From JAZLIT01 sp045617525 (GTDB lineage: Bacteria; Bacillota; Bacilli; Bacillales_A; Planococcaceae): a DNA stretch of 64,000 nt. Numbering within the stretch: the stretch's first letter is position 1; each line of letters starts with the position of its first letter. Of the stretch, positions 50,967-60,809 are shown in pieces. The DNA is taken from the NCBI GenBank assembly GCA_045617525.1, contig JAZLIT010000070.1, positions 1-64,000 on the forward strand. Reading direction: 5' to 3'. The position numbers were made by a program, and so were the translations under genes. Below the pieces are notes generated by a model. It saw nothing but the letters and a program-made list of their open reading frames with translations. It made no database searches and had not been told where the DNA came from.

Positions 50967-52949
50967 ATGGAGCAACAATTTCAATTACATTCGGCGTATA
51001 AGCCAGATGGAGATCAGCCTACAGCAATTGTCGAACTTATAGAAGGGGTGAAGCAGGGCAAGCGCCATCAAACATTATTAGGTGCGACGGGAACAGGGAA
51101 AACATTTACGATTTCGAATGTAATAAAAGAAGTAAAAAAGCCGACGCTAGTCATGGCGCATAATAAAACGTTAGCTGGCCAGCTTTACAGTGAGTTTAAG
51201 GAGTTTTTTCCGGATAATGCGGTTGAGTATTTTGTCAGCTACTATGATTATTATCAGCCGGAAGCCTATGTGCCACAGACGGATACATTCATTGAAAAAG
51301 ATTCAAGCATAAATGATGAAATTGATAAGCTGCGCCATTCGGCAACATCGGCATTGTTTGAGCGTAAGGATGTCATTATTATTGCATCGGTTTCTTGCAT
51401 ATACGGTTTGGGTTCACCCGAGGAATACCGAGAGATGTTGGTGTCGATTCGGACGGGAATGGAAATTGAGCGTAATCAGCTTTTACGTAAGCTAGTGGAC
51501 ATACAATATGAACGTAATGATGTAAGTTTTACGCGGGGAACGTTCCGCGTGAGAGGCGATGTAGTTGAAATTTTCCCAGCATCACGTGATGAAAGTTGTA
51601 TTCGCGTAGAGTTTTTCGGTGATGAAATTGAGCGGATTCGAGAGGTAGATGCGCTAACTGGTGAAATTACAGGTGAACGTGATCATGTTGCTATTTTCCC
51701 AGCATCCCACTTCGTTACACGTGAAGAGAAAATGCTGAAGGCTATTGAAAATATTGAAGTGGAGCTTGAAGGGCAGCTTGAAAAGTTTCGTTCGGAAGAT
51801 AAGTTACTAGAGGCACAACGCTTGGAGCAACGCACGAATTATGATTTAGAAATGATGAAGGAAATGGGCTTTTGTTCGGGTATTGAAAATTATTCGCGTC
51901 ATTTAACGCTGCGTGATTCAGGCGCAACGCCGTATACATTGCTTGATTATTTCCCAGAGGATTTTCTATTAATCGTTGATGAAAGTCACGTTACATTGCC
52001 GCAGGTACGTGGGATGTACAATGGTGACCAGGCACGTAAATCAGTGTTAGTGGAGCATGGCTTCCGTTTACCGTCTGCGCTTGATAATCGTCCGTTAACA
52101 TTTGATGAATTTCAAGCCAAAATTCCGCAAGCGATTTACGTGTCCGCGACGCCAGGGAATTTCGAATTGGAGCATACACCTAAGATGGTGGAGCAAATTA
52201 TTCGTCCGACAGGGTTACTCGATCCAACGATTGATGTGCGTCCGATTGAGGGCCAAATTGATGATTTAATCGATGAAATTCATGAGCGTATTCGTAAAAA
52301 AGAACGTGTTCTTGTGACGACATTGACGAAAAAAATGTCAGAGGATTTGTCCGCTTATTTAAAAGAAATGGGCTTGAAGGTGGAGTATTTACACTCTGAA
52401 ATTAAGACATTGGAGCGTATTGAAATTATTCGGGAACTGCGCAAAGGGACGTATGATGTGCTAATCGGGATTAACCTATTACGAGAAGGACTTGATATTC
52501 CAGAGGTTTCGTTAGTCGTGATTTTAGATGCGGATAAGGAAGGTTTTCTTCGCTCAGAGCGTTCATTAATTCAAACAATGGGACGAGCTGCACGTAATTC
52601 GAACGGGCATGTCATTATGTATGCAAATAAAATGACAGATTCAATGATCAAGGCAATCGGTGAAACGAAACGTCGTCGTACGTTGCAGCAAGAGCATAAT
52701 GAAAAACATAACATTACACCGAAAACAATCATTAAAAAAATTCCTGAGATCATTCGTGCAACACAGGCAGCTGAAGAGGAAGAATCCTATGTAACGAAAT
52801 TATTAAAGGGAAAAAAATTCACAAAGGTAGATCGCGAAAAGCTGATTGCCAATTTAGAAGTAGAAATGAAAGAAGCTGCAAAAGCGCTTGATTTTGAACG
52901 TGCAGCAGATCTCCGAGATACATTATTTGAGCTGAAGGCAGAAAGGTGA
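50967..52949 (+). CDS. uvrB: UvrB, excision repair helicase
   Basis: 660 residues. Walker A GATGTGKT, the beta-hairpin YYDYYQPEAYVP that inserts between the DNA strands, and the C-terminal UVR domain (ANLEVEMKEAAKALDFERAA) that contacts UvrC are intact. It forms the damage-search complex with UvrA. The downstream uvrA follows after 5 nt. Confidence 0.98.
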   Translation: MEQQFQLHSAYKPDGDQPTAIVELIEGVKQGKRHQTLLGATGTGKTFTISNVIKEVKKPTLVMAHNKTLAGQLYSEFKEFFPDNAVEYFVSYYDYYQPEAYVPQTDTFIEKDSSINDEIDKLRHSATSALFERKDVIIIASVSCIYGLGSPEEYREMLVSIRTGMEIERNQLLRKLVDIQYERNDVSFTRGTFRVRGDVVEIFPASRDESCIRVEFFGDEIERIREVDALTGEITGERDHVAIFPASHFVTREEKMLKAIENIEVELEGQLEKFRSEDKLLEAQRLEQRTNYDLEMMKEMGFCSGIENYSRHLTLRDSGATPYTLLDYFPEDFLLIVDESHVTLPQVRGMYNGDQARKSVLVEHGFRLPSALDNRPLTFDEFQAKIPQAIYVSATPGNFELEHTPKMVEQIIRPTGLLDPTIDVRPIEGQIDDLIDEIHERIRKKERVLVTTLTKKMSEDLSAYLKEMGLKVEYLHSEIKTLERIEIIRELRKGTYDVLIGINLLREGLDIPEVSLVVILDADKEGFLRSERSLIQTMGRAARNSNGHVIMYANKMTDSMIKAIGETKRRRTLQQEHNEKHNITPKTIIKKIPEIIRATQAAEEEESYVTKLLKGKKFTKVDREKLIANLEVEMKEAAKALDFERAADLRDTLFELKAER

Positions 52950-52954
52950 CCGAC

Positions 52955-55822
52955 ATGAAAAATACTGAAATTATCGTACAAGGTGCACGTGCGCATAACT
53001 TAAAAAATATTGATGTGACAATTCCACGCGATAAGCTTGTTGTAATAACGGGCTTATCGGGCTCAGGTAAATCTTCCCTTGCATTTGACACGATTTACGC
53101 AGAGGGACAGCGCCGATATGTGGAGTCACTATCTGCTTATGCACGTCAATTTTTAGGGCAAATGGACAAGCCAGATGTGGATTTAATTGAGGGCTTATCA
53201 CCAGCGATTTCAATTGACCAAAAGACGACGAGCAAAAATCCACGTTCAACTGTAGGGACGGTTACGGAAATTTATGATTATTTACGCTTGCTGTATGCAC
53301 GTGTTGGGAAGCCAATCTGTCCAGAGCATGGGATTGAAATTACATCGCAAACAATTGAGCAAATGGTGGATCGTTTAGTGCAATATCCGGAACGCACAAA
53401 AATGCAGTTACTTGCGCCGATTATGGAAGGACGCAAAGGCACGCACGTTAAGCTGCTGGAGGATTTAAAGAAGCAGGGCTATGTACGTGCACGTGTAGAC
53501 GGTGAGTTGCGTGATTTAGACGACAATATCGAATTGGATAAAAATAAAAAGCATACAATCGAGGTAGTGATTGATCGTGTCGTGATGAAAGCTGGTGTTG
53601 AAGCACGATTAAGTGATTCATTGGAGTCTGCATTACGTTTAGGTGAGGGACGTGTTCTGGTCGATGTGATGGAGCAAGAGGAGATTTTATTTAGCGAGCA
53701 TCATGCTTGTCCACATTGTGGCTTCTCGATTGGTGAGCTTGAGCCACGCATGTTTTCGTTTAACAGCCCATTTGGTGCATGTACGACATGTGATGGGCTT
53801 GGGATGAAGATGGTAGTAGATCCGAGTCTCGTAATTCCGGATAAAAATTTAACATTAAATGAACATGCGATTGCGCCATGGGAGCCAACAAGCTCGCAGT
53901 ATTATCCACAGCTATTAAAGGCTATCTGTACATTTTATAGCATTCCAATGGATGTACCTGTAAAAGACTTACCAAAGGCGCAGCTCGATAAAATATTAAA
54001 GGGTTCGGGTAAGGATGAAATTCCATTTGATTACACGAATGATTACGGGCGTCGCACAAAGCAAATGGTTCAATTTGAAGGCGTTTTTCGTAATATTGAG
54101 CGCAGGTTCCGAGATACGAGCTCGGATTATATTCGTGAGCAAATGCAAAAATATATGACACAGCAACATTGCCCATCTTGTAAAGGGAATCGCTTAAAAC
54201 CAGAAACACTTGCGGTGAAGATAGAAGGCAAGCATATTGCAGAGGTGACAAGTTACTCAATTATCGAGGCGAATTTATTTTTCGAACAGTTAAAGCTATC
54301 TGAAAAAGATATGCAAATTGCAAAACTAATTTTCCGGGAAATATCAGAGCGTTTAGGGTTTTTAGTGAACGTAGGATTAGATTATTTAACATTATCACGA
54401 GAGGCAGGTACATTGTCTGGCGGTGAAGCGCAGCGTATTCGTTTGGCCACGCAAATTGGCTCGCGTTTGACAGGGGTGCTGTACATATTAGATGAGCCAT
54501 CGATTGGTTTGCACCAACGTGATAATGATCGCCTCATAAAGACACTGCAGGAAATGCGTGATTTAGGCAATACGCTAATTGTAGTTGAACATGACGAGGA
54601 TACGATGCTTGCGGCGGATTATTTAATTGATATTGGCCCTGGCGCAGGTGTACATGGCGGGCAAATAATGGCACAGGGTACCCCGGATGAAGTAATGAAA
54701 AATAGTGAGTCGATTACTGGGCAATATTTAAGTGGGCGTAAATTTATTCCACTGCCAAAAGAGCGTCGTGAGCAGGATGGTCGTAAATTAACAATTAAAG
54801 GCGCAACGGAAAATAATTTAAAAAATGTAAGCGTCGATATACCACTTGGGTTGTTCATCGCGGTAACGGGTGTTTCTGGTTCAGGGAAATCGACACTAAT
54901 CAACGAAATCCTCTATAAAACATTGGCTCAAAAGCTAAACCGAGCAAAAACAAAGGCAGGCGCACATAAAACTGTAGAGGGTGTCGAACAGCTTGAAAAG
55001 GTTATCGATATTGATCAATCGCCAATTGGCCGTACACCACGCTCAAATCCAGCGACGTATACAGGTGTATTTGATGATATTCGTGATGTCTATTCGATGA
55101 CGAATGAGGCGAAAATTCGCGGCTATAAAAAAGGGCGTTTCTCATTCAATGTTAAGGGGGGGCGCTGTGAAGCGTGTCGCGGCGATGGTATTATTACAAT
55201 CGAAATGCACTTCTTACCAGATGTCTATGTGCCATGCGAGGTTTGCCATGGTAAACGCTATAATCGTGAGACATTAGAAGTTGTATATAAAGGGAAAAAT
55301 ATCGCAGAAGTGTTGGAAATGACGATTGAGGATGCAGTAGTCTTTTTTGAAAACTTGCCAAAAATTAAGCGCAAGCTGCAAACAATTGTCGATGTTGGAC
55401 TAGGCTATATGAAGCTTGGACAGCCTGCCACAACCTTATCGGGGGGCGAGGCGCAGCGCGTGAAGTTAGCGAGTGAGCTTCATCGTCGTTCGACTGGGAA
55501 ATCATTCTACATTTTAGATGAGCCGACAACGGGACTTCATGCAGATGACATTGCACGCCTTTTAATTGTACTGCAGCGACTTGTTGAAAATGGAGAAACC
55601 GTTCTTGTTATTGAGCATAATTTAGATGTAATTAAAACGGCAGATTATATTATTGATTTGGGTCCTGAAGGTGGAGATAAAGGCGGTATGATCATTGCAA
55701 AAGGTACACCAGAGCATATTTGTGAGGTGCAAGAAAGCTATACAGGTAAGTATTTAAAGCCAATATTAGAACGGGATCGTGCAAGAATGGTTTCGTTAAT
55801 TGAGCAGGCATTAAATAAATAA
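52955..55822 (+). CDS. uvrA: UvrA, excision repair damage sensor
   Basis: 955 residues. Two ABC cassettes (GLSGSGKSSL first; GVSGSGKSTL second; LSGGEAQR twice) with zinc modules CPHCGFS..CTTCDG and CEACRGDG..CEVCHG. Start at 52955, 8 nt after GAAAGG; a GTG at 52946 overlapping the uvrB stop would add three residues. Confidence 0.97.
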   Translation: MKNTEIIVQGARAHNLKNIDVTIPRDKLVVITGLSGSGKSSLAFDTIYAEGQRRYVESLSAYARQFLGQMDKPDVDLIEGLSPAISIDQKTTSKNPRSTVGTVTEIYDYLRLLYARVGKPICPEHGIEITSQTIEQMVDRLVQYPERTKMQLLAPIMEGRKGTHVKLLEDLKKQGYVRARVDGELRDLDDNIELDKNKKHTIEVVIDRVVMKAGVEARLSDSLESALRLGEGRVLVDVMEQEEILFSEHHACPHCGFSIGELEPRMFSFNSPFGACTTCDGLGMKMVVDPSLVIPDKNLTLNEHAIAPWEPTSSQYYPQLLKAICTFYSIPMDVPVKDLPKAQLDKILKGSGKDEIPFDYTNDYGRRTKQMVQFEGVFRNIERRFRDTSSDYIREQMQKYMTQQHCPSCKGNRLKPETLAVKIEGKHIAEVTSYSIIEANLFFEQLKLSEKDMQIAKLIFREISERLGFLVNVGLDYLTLSREAGTLSGGEAQRIRLATQIGSRLTGVLYILDEPSIGLHQRDNDRLIKTLQEMRDLGNTLIVVEHDEDTMLAADYLIDIGPGAGVHGGQIMAQGTPDEVMKNSESITGQYLSGRKFIPLPKERREQDGRKLTIKGATENNLKNVSVDIPLGLFIAVTGVSGSGKSTLINEILYKTLAQKLNRAKTKAGAHKTVEGVEQLEKVIDIDQSPIGRTPRSNPATYTGVFDDIRDVYSMTNEAKIRGYKKGRFSFNVKGGRCEACRGDGIITIEMHFLPDVYVPCEVCHGKRYNRETLEVVYKGKNIAEVLEMTIEDAVVFFENLPKIKRKLQTIVDVGLGYMKLGQPATTLSGGEAQRVKLASELHRRSTGKSFYILDEPTTGLHADDIARLLIVLQRLVENGETVLVIEHNLDVIKTADYIIDLGPEGGDKGGMIIAKGTPEHICEVQESYTGKYLKPILERDRARMVSLIEQALNK

Positions 55823-55887
55823 GTTTACTAAACAGACTTAAAGTAATTTGTAAGCTATACCAAATTAATAAATGAATGAAACTTTTT

Positions 55888-55935
55888 GCCTCCCTTATCG
55901 TATGATTAGTATAACGATTAAGAGGGAGGCTTTTT
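55888..55935 (+). terminator. hairpin after uvrA that also covers the next RBS
   Basis: GCCTCCCTT (55888-55896) pairs with AAG-GGGAGGC (55920-55930, one bulge) followed by TTTTT. The right arm is also the ribosome binding site of the next gene. A sigma-A-like pair (TTGCCT 55886-55891, TATAAC 55910-55915, 18 nt) straddles the left arm, so transcripts from it would lack that arm. Confidence 0.55.
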
Positions 55936-55938
55936 ATT

Positions 55939-57153
55939 ATGCAAAATAACGAACGTAAAAGAATTTTAACTTTAGTTGAAAATGGTACGATTACGACGGA
56001 AGAAGCACTTATCCTACTTGAGAAATTAGCGGGTGAGGAACGTACTACACCTTTAACAACTTTAATGAAGAAGGAAGCTCCACTAGTAGAAGAGCAGCTT
56101 GAGCAGGAGCATTCCTCATCAGAAGCGCAACAAGAACAAGAAAAGAAATCAAAATCAAGTAGCTTTGAAGATATTTTTGGAAAAGCGTTCAATAATTCAG
56201 ATACAAATGGCAAAATGGAAGACGTAATGAATGAGCTGAAATCAGATTTATCTCAATTTGGCTTACGTATGACAAGCCTAATTAATACGACTTTATCAAA
56301 AGTAAAGGGCTTTGAAGACGGTGCGCTATTTGGTGAAAAGATGGAATTCACAAAATCTTATACATTTAATAGTGATGAAGTAAATGGATTTGATATAGAA
56401 GTGCCAAATGGTAAAGTAACGGTTGTAAAATCATCGGATGAACAGGTATCCATTGATGTAACAATTAAAACAGCAAAGCAGGAAGATGATGATCAGACGA
56501 AGGCCGCAATTTTAGCTGATTTGGTGAAGCTGTCGGACGGTAAATTAGCAATCATGACAAAGGCTAAGTTTTCGCAAGTAGGTGTTACAATTGCGCTACC
56601 TGAGAAAATTTATGATATTTTCTTTGTCCGTTCGTTTAATAACGAGGTAGAAATTGATGCACTTCAGGCTAAAGTTGTAAAGGTGTTGCTGACGAATGGT
56701 ACGATTAATATGCATCATACAACGTTTAAACATGCCGATTTAAAGACAAAAAATGGCTCAATTGAAGCACGCTTTTTGAAGGGCGAAGACTTAGAAGCAG
56801 AAACAATGAATGGTCGAATTTATATAGAAGGTAACCTGAATGAAGTGGAAGCGGAATCTGTGAATGGGCATGTCGTAATAACAACGACAAGTGATGTAGC
56901 ACATAAAGTGAAGGCGACTACTGTTGCTGGATCTGTTGAATTATATGTACCGAAATCACTAGCGCTAGATGGTAAGCTTTCGACAAACTTTGGGAGATTC
57001 GATTTAGGCTTACACGATATTTCGCAAAAAGCTAATGAAGAATCATTTTTACAAAAAGTCGTACATTTTGATAAAGTTATAACAAATGCGACTGTCTTGA
57101 AGATTATTGGAGAATCAAGAACTGGAACTGTTTTAGTTCGTTATGCACCATAA
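55939..57153 (+). CDS. DUF4097 beta-strand protein (YvlB-like)
   Basis: 404 residues. N-terminal helical motif ILTLVENGTITTEEALILLE (SHOCT-like, as in YvlB), an acidic Glu/Ser/Gln linker (about 50-80), and a C-terminal right-handed beta structure of DUF4097 strands (NGTINMHHTTFKHADLKTKNGS and so on in parts). No signal peptide. B. subtilis yvlB lies near uvrBA and is envelope-stress linked; function not proven. Confidence 0.82.
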   Translation: MQNNERKRILTLVENGTITTEEALILLEKLAGEERTTPLTTLMKKEAPLVEEQLEQEHSSSEAQQEQEKKSKSSSFEDIFGKAFNNSDTNGKMEDVMNELKSDLSQFGLRMTSLINTTLSKVKGFEDGALFGEKMEFTKSYTFNSDEVNGFDIEVPNGKVTVVKSSDEQVSIDVTIKTAKQEDDDQTKAAILADLVKLSDGKLAIMTKAKFSQVGVTIALPEKIYDIFFVRSFNNEVEIDALQAKVVKVLLTNGTINMHHTTFKHADLKTKNGSIEARFLKGEDLEAETMNGRIYIEGNLNEVEAESVNGHVVITTTSDVAHKVKATTVAGSVELYVPKSLALDGKLSTNFGRFDLGLHDISQKANEESFLQKVVHFDKVITNATVLKIIGESRTGTVLVRYAP

Positions 57154-57173
57154 TTATTTTTATTAACTATTCG

Positions 57174-57213
57174 AGTGACTTTTTACGCATTGTCGTAAAG
57201 GGTCACTTTTTTT
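57174..57213 (+). terminator. terminator after the DUF4097 gene
   Basis: 14-bp stem with two G-U pairs (57174-57187 with 57194-57207), loop CATTGT, seven T's. Confidence 0.88.
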
Positions 57214-57390
57214 ATGTTTTGGTAGAAATGTGGGATTATTAGTGGAAAATATCATATAAAAGTTAGTATATTGCAAATTCCACAAATTAATATACTAATC
57301 CGATAAAGTGAAAATTTAAATAAATCAATGATATCAGGCGTTCGTAAAGTGATATTGAAATAAAACTGTAATAAAAACTAGTAAAGTAAG

Positions 57391-57399
57391 TGTTATAAT
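57391..57399 (+). promoter_or_regulatory. extended -10 promoter of ftsE
   Basis: TGTTATAAT is a perfect extended -10 box 47 nt before ftsE; the -35 region (ATAAAA) is weak, which such promoters tolerate. Confidence 0.5.
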
Positions 57400-57445
57400 A
57401 AAATGTAATGAGATTTAATATTAAAATAAACTAGGTGGTCATTCG

Positions 57446-58132
57446 ATGATTCAAATGAAAAATGTAATCAAAAAGTATCCAAATGGTGTTGTTGCATCAA
57501 ATGGAATATCAGTTGATATAAAGCAAGGCGAATTTGTGTATGTAGTAGGTCCAAGTGGTGCAGGAAAATCGACTTTTATAAAATTGATGTATCGTGAAGA
57601 AAAGGCAACGAGTGGCGAGGTAATTGTTAATGGCATTAACGTTACAACGATTCGTAATAGTGCTGTTCCAAAATTTAGACGTCAACTTGGCGTAGTATTT
57701 CAGGATTTCAAATTACTCCCGCGTCTAACGGTGTATGAAAATGTCGCATTCGCACTTGAGGTAATTGAAGAACAACCGAAGGTTATTCGTAAGCGCGTAA
57801 TGGACGTGTTGGATTTAGTAGGGTTAACACATAAGGCGAGAATGTTCCCGACGGAGTTGTCTGGAGGGGAGCAGCAACGTGTTTCAATTGCTCGCTCAAT
57901 CGTAAATATGCCGAAAGTGATGATTGCGGATGAGCCAACAGGAAATCTAGATCCGGAAACGTCATGGGAAATTATGAATATTTTTGAAACAATTAATGCA
58001 CGTGGAACAACGATTATTATGGCTACACATAACCGTGAAATCGTTAATAATATACGTAAGCGTGTTATTGCAATTGAAGGCGGCATGATTGTCCGTGATG
58101 AGCATGGAGGTGACTACGGCTATGAAGGTTAG
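57446..58132 (+). CDS. ftsE: FtsE, cell-division ABC ATPase
   Basis: 228 residues. Walker A GPSGAGKST, signature LSGGEQQR, Walker B VMIADEPTGNLD. Works with FtsX at the membrane to activate peptidoglycan hydrolases during elongation or division. The ftsX start lies inside its last codons. Confidence 0.97.
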   Translation: MIQMKNVIKKYPNGVVASNGISVDIKQGEFVYVVGPSGAGKSTFIKLMYREEKATSGEVIVNGINVTTIRNSAVPKFRRQLGVVFQDFKLLPRLTVYENVAFALEVIEEQPKVIRKRVMDVLDLVGLTHKARMFPTELSGGEQQRVSIARSIVNMPKVMIADEPTGNLDPETSWEIMNIFETINARGTTIIMATHNREIVNNIRKRVIAIEGGMIVRDEHGGDYGYEG

Positions 58133-59018
58133 TACACTATTCCGCCATACTCGAGAAAGTATGAAATCATTAGGTCGTAACGGTTGGATGACTTTTGCAT
58201 CCATTAGCGCTGTAACGATTACCCTACTCTTAGTTGGGATATTTGGAATTATAATGATGAATTTAAATAAGCTTGCAGATGATATTGAGAATGATGTTGA
58301 GATTCGAGTACATATCGAGATACTAGCTGATGAAAATGAAACGATTGCAGCAGAGGAAGCACTGATGCAAAAAGTCCAAAAAATAACGGGTATTGAATCC
58401 GTAATTTACTCTTCTAAAGAACAAGAATTAGAAACTTTAATTAAAAACATGGGCGAAGAATTTAGCTTATACGAACAAAATAACCCGTTACATAATGTGT
58501 TATATGTGAAAGCGACTGATCCGCAGAAAACGGCCAAAATTGCCACTCAAATAGAGAAATTTGACCATATTCATAAAGTTTCTTATGGGGAAGGTAAAGT
58601 TGAAAAACTATTTAACTTCTTAAATATTAGTAGAAATGTCGGATTAGGTTTAATCGTAGGTTTACTATTTACAGCGATGTTTTTAATTTCGAACACAATC
58701 CGAATTACAATTATCGCACGTCGCGATGAGATTGAAATAATGAAACTAGTAGGTGCAACGAATTCATTTGTGCGTATCCCATTTGTGCTAGAGGGCATGT
58801 GGCTAGGACTTGTAGGTGCAATTTTACCAATGATTGTTGTTTCAACAGTTTACTATAATTTATATCATGCATTACAAGAACGTTTACAAGGAGAATTATT
58901 CCAACTTGTCGAAGTAAGTGAATTACTGCTAAACGTCAATTTAATTTTACTAATTATTGGGGTATTTATCGGAATTTGGGGTAGTTTTATGTCAGTACGT
59001 AAGTTTTTAAAAATCTAG
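58122..59018 (+). CDS. ftsX: FtsX, cell-division ABC permease
   Basis: 298 residues. First membrane segment after SMKSLGRNGWMTFASISAVT, an extracytoplasmic loop (about 55-170) that in the family contacts hydrolases, then three C-terminal helices. Start at 58122 with GGAGGTGA (58106-58113) 8 nt ahead; an earlier in-frame ATG (58089) has no RBS. Overlaps ftsE by 11 nt. Confidence 0.95.
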   Translation: MKVSTLFRHTRESMKSLGRNGWMTFASISAVTITLLLVGIFGIIMMNLNKLADDIENDVEIRVHIEILADENETIAAEEALMQKVQKITGIESVIYSSKEQELETLIKNMGEEFSLYEQNNPLHNVLYVKATDPQKTAKIATQIEKFDHIHKVSYGEGKVEKLFNFLNISRNVGLGLIVGLLFTAMFLISNTIRITIIARRDEIEIMKLVGATNSFVRIPFVLEGMWLGLVGAILPMIVVSTVYYNLYHALQERLQGELFQLVEVSELLLNVNLILLIIGVFIGIWGSFMSVRKFLKI

Positions 59019-59045
59019 CCGTACTCATGAAGGGGGAAATAGAGT

Positions 59046-60317
59046 TTGCACCAGCATTCAAAGAAACAATTTAAAATAATTGTAACCATGCTAGCATTGT
59101 TATTATTTATTCAAATGCCAGCAGTATATGCAGCAAATCTATCAGATTTAAAACAAGAGAAAAAAGTACAAGAGCAAAAACAGAACGAATTAAATAGTTC
59201 AATTAATGAAAAAGGTTCATCTATTTCAATAATCGAAAATAAGCAAAAAAAGTTACTTGATCAAATTTCAGATTTAAGTGCTGAGATTGAAAAGACGAAC
59301 GCAGCGATTACTGCTGTTAATCAGGAAATTAAAACTGCAAATGAAGAGATTATTATTTTGGAAGAAGAGATAGAGGCTTTAATTAAGAAAATTGAAAATC
59401 GCAATGCGTTATTAGAAGAGCGTGCACGTGCAATCCAAGTGAGTGGTTCAATTAGCTATTTGGATGTTTTACTTGGCGCAAATAGTTTCGTAGATTTCAT
59501 AGACCGTTTTTCGGCGGTTTCAACTTTAATGGACGCTGATCGTAAAATTATGCGTGAGCAAAAAGAAGATCAGTTAGCTCTTGAAGAGCAAAAAGTACTT
59601 TTAGAAGACAAAAAGAAAAAGCTTGAAGAAAATAAAGCGCAATTAGTAACATTAAGTGCATCTTTAGACAAACAGAAATCTGAAAAAAATAATCTAATAA
59701 ATCAACTTGAAGCAGAGCAAAGGAAGCTTGAAGGTGAAAAGAAATTATTAGAAGAACAATATTCAGAGGCACTTTTAGTCAGTAAACAACTTGACGATAA
59801 AATTGCTGCAGAGCAAAAACGTCAAGCTGAAATTGCACGACAAGAAGCGATTCGTAAACAAAAAGAACGTGAGAAGGCTAATGGTTCGAATACTCCTGTA
59901 GTTTCAAGTGGTACATGGACGAAGCCAGCAAATGGTCGATTCACTTCTGCTTTTGGATGGCGTAATCTAGGGTCAGGTAATGAGTTCCATTACGGAATTG
60001 ATATTGCAAATTCAATTGGTACAACAATCGTAGCTTCAAATGATGGTGTTGTTTCTTACGCGGGTAGCCTATCTACATATGGTAATGTAATTATGATTAC
60101 ACATTATGTGAATGGTAGTGTTTGGACAACGGTTTATGCACATTTGAGTAGTGTGCAAGTTTCTGTAGGACAATCTGTTGACAAAGGGCAAAAAATTGGC
60201 CTGATGGGGAACACAGGTCGTTCATTTGGCTCTCATTTACATTTTGAGATTCATAGTGGTCCGTGGGTAAGTGGGCGTCCTCATGCTCAAAATCCATTAA
60301 AGTATATTAATCTATAA
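59046..60317 (+). CDS. coiled-coil M23 murein hydrolase (FtsEX partner)
   Basis: 423 residues. TTG start behind AAGGGGG. Signal peptide about 1-30 (IIVTMLALLLFIQMPAVYAA). Residues 30-270 are a long coiled coil, and the C-terminal M23 LytM domain has HYGIDIA and HLHFEIH (zinc ligands). The plan matches EnvC/PcsB proteins activated by FtsEX. B. subtilis FtsEX instead acts on CwlO (NlpC/P60), so adjacency to ftsX here suggests a different partner. Confidence 0.9.
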   Translation: MHQHSKKQFKIIVTMLALLLFIQMPAVYAANLSDLKQEKKVQEQKQNELNSSINEKGSSISIIENKQKKLLDQISDLSAEIEKTNAAITAVNQEIKTANEEIIILEEEIEALIKKIENRNALLEERARAIQVSGSISYLDVLLGANSFVDFIDRFSAVSTLMDADRKIMREQKEDQLALEEQKVLLEDKKKKLEENKAQLVTLSASLDKQKSEKNNLINQLEAEQRKLEGEKKLLEEQYSEALLVSKQLDDKIAAEQKRQAEIARQEAIRKQKEREKANGSNTPVVSSGTWTKPANGRFTSAFGWRNLGSGNEFHYGIDIANSIGTTIVASNDGVVSYAGSLSTYGNVIMITHYVNGSVWTTVYAHLSSVQVSVGQSVDKGQKIGLMGNTGRSFGSHLHFEIHSGPWVSGRPHAQNPLKYINL

Positions 60318-60323
60318 AATGAG

Positions 60324-60366
60324 TTGCATCCTAGCTGACATAGCTTAGGATGCAATTTTTTTTTAA
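60324..60366 (+). terminator. terminator after the M23 gene
   Basis: TTGCATCCTAGCT (from 60324) pairs with AGCTTAGGATGCAA (one T bulge), T9 tail. Confidence 0.88.
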
Positions 60367-60513
60367 GGCTCTATTATATTTGTTGGGGTTTTCATACAAT
60401 TACGCATAAAAAAAGGCACAAAACCACACTTTTTAGAAAGCATGAGCATTTTAAAGCAAAGATTTTATTAAGTAGAGTATATAAAAATGTGGGGAATCAC
60501 CTTGGATAGTGCT

Positions 60514-60729
60514 CGTTGATTGGAGCGGAGGGGGCCCGCGACTTCCAGGGGACCTCAGCACGTGCGGAAAATCCTCTAATTGCCTGCCACTGAAAAGGCA
60601 GGTAATTAGATAGTTGGAGCCGTGCCCTAAAGAAATAGGTAGGGAAGCTAAGAGCGCGCTCGTCGTGAGCGCAACGCTTCCATGACCAGCATCCTACTGG
60701 CCCTCGGGCTCACGGAGCTCCAATCAACG
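60514..60729. repeat. GC-rich 216-nt palindromic intergenic element
   Basis: Bounded by a perfect 13-bp inverted repeat: CGTTGATTGGAGC (60514-60526) and GCTCCAATCAACG (60717-60729). Inside it is a near-perfect stem CTAATTGCCTGCC/GGCAGGTAATTAG and other GC-rich segments, while the flanks are AT-rich. No convincing reading frame. Resembles the multicopy intergenic repeats seen in Bacillus genomes (from memory, not searched). It could form an RNA structure if transcribed. Confidence 0.7.
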
Positions 60730-60743
60730 CCTTTCGTTAGAAA

Positions 60744-60781
60744 GGGTGTACTGAAATTAATGACTAATTTCAGGTACACCC
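60744..60781 (-). terminator. terminator of the MMPL gene
   Basis: GGGTGTACTGAAATTA (60744-60759) pairs with TAATTTCAGGTACACCC (one bulge); read on the minus strand it is followed by a T-containing tract. Confidence 0.75.
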
Positions 60782-60809
60782 CAACATTTGACGTAGAACC
60801 ACTTTTATT

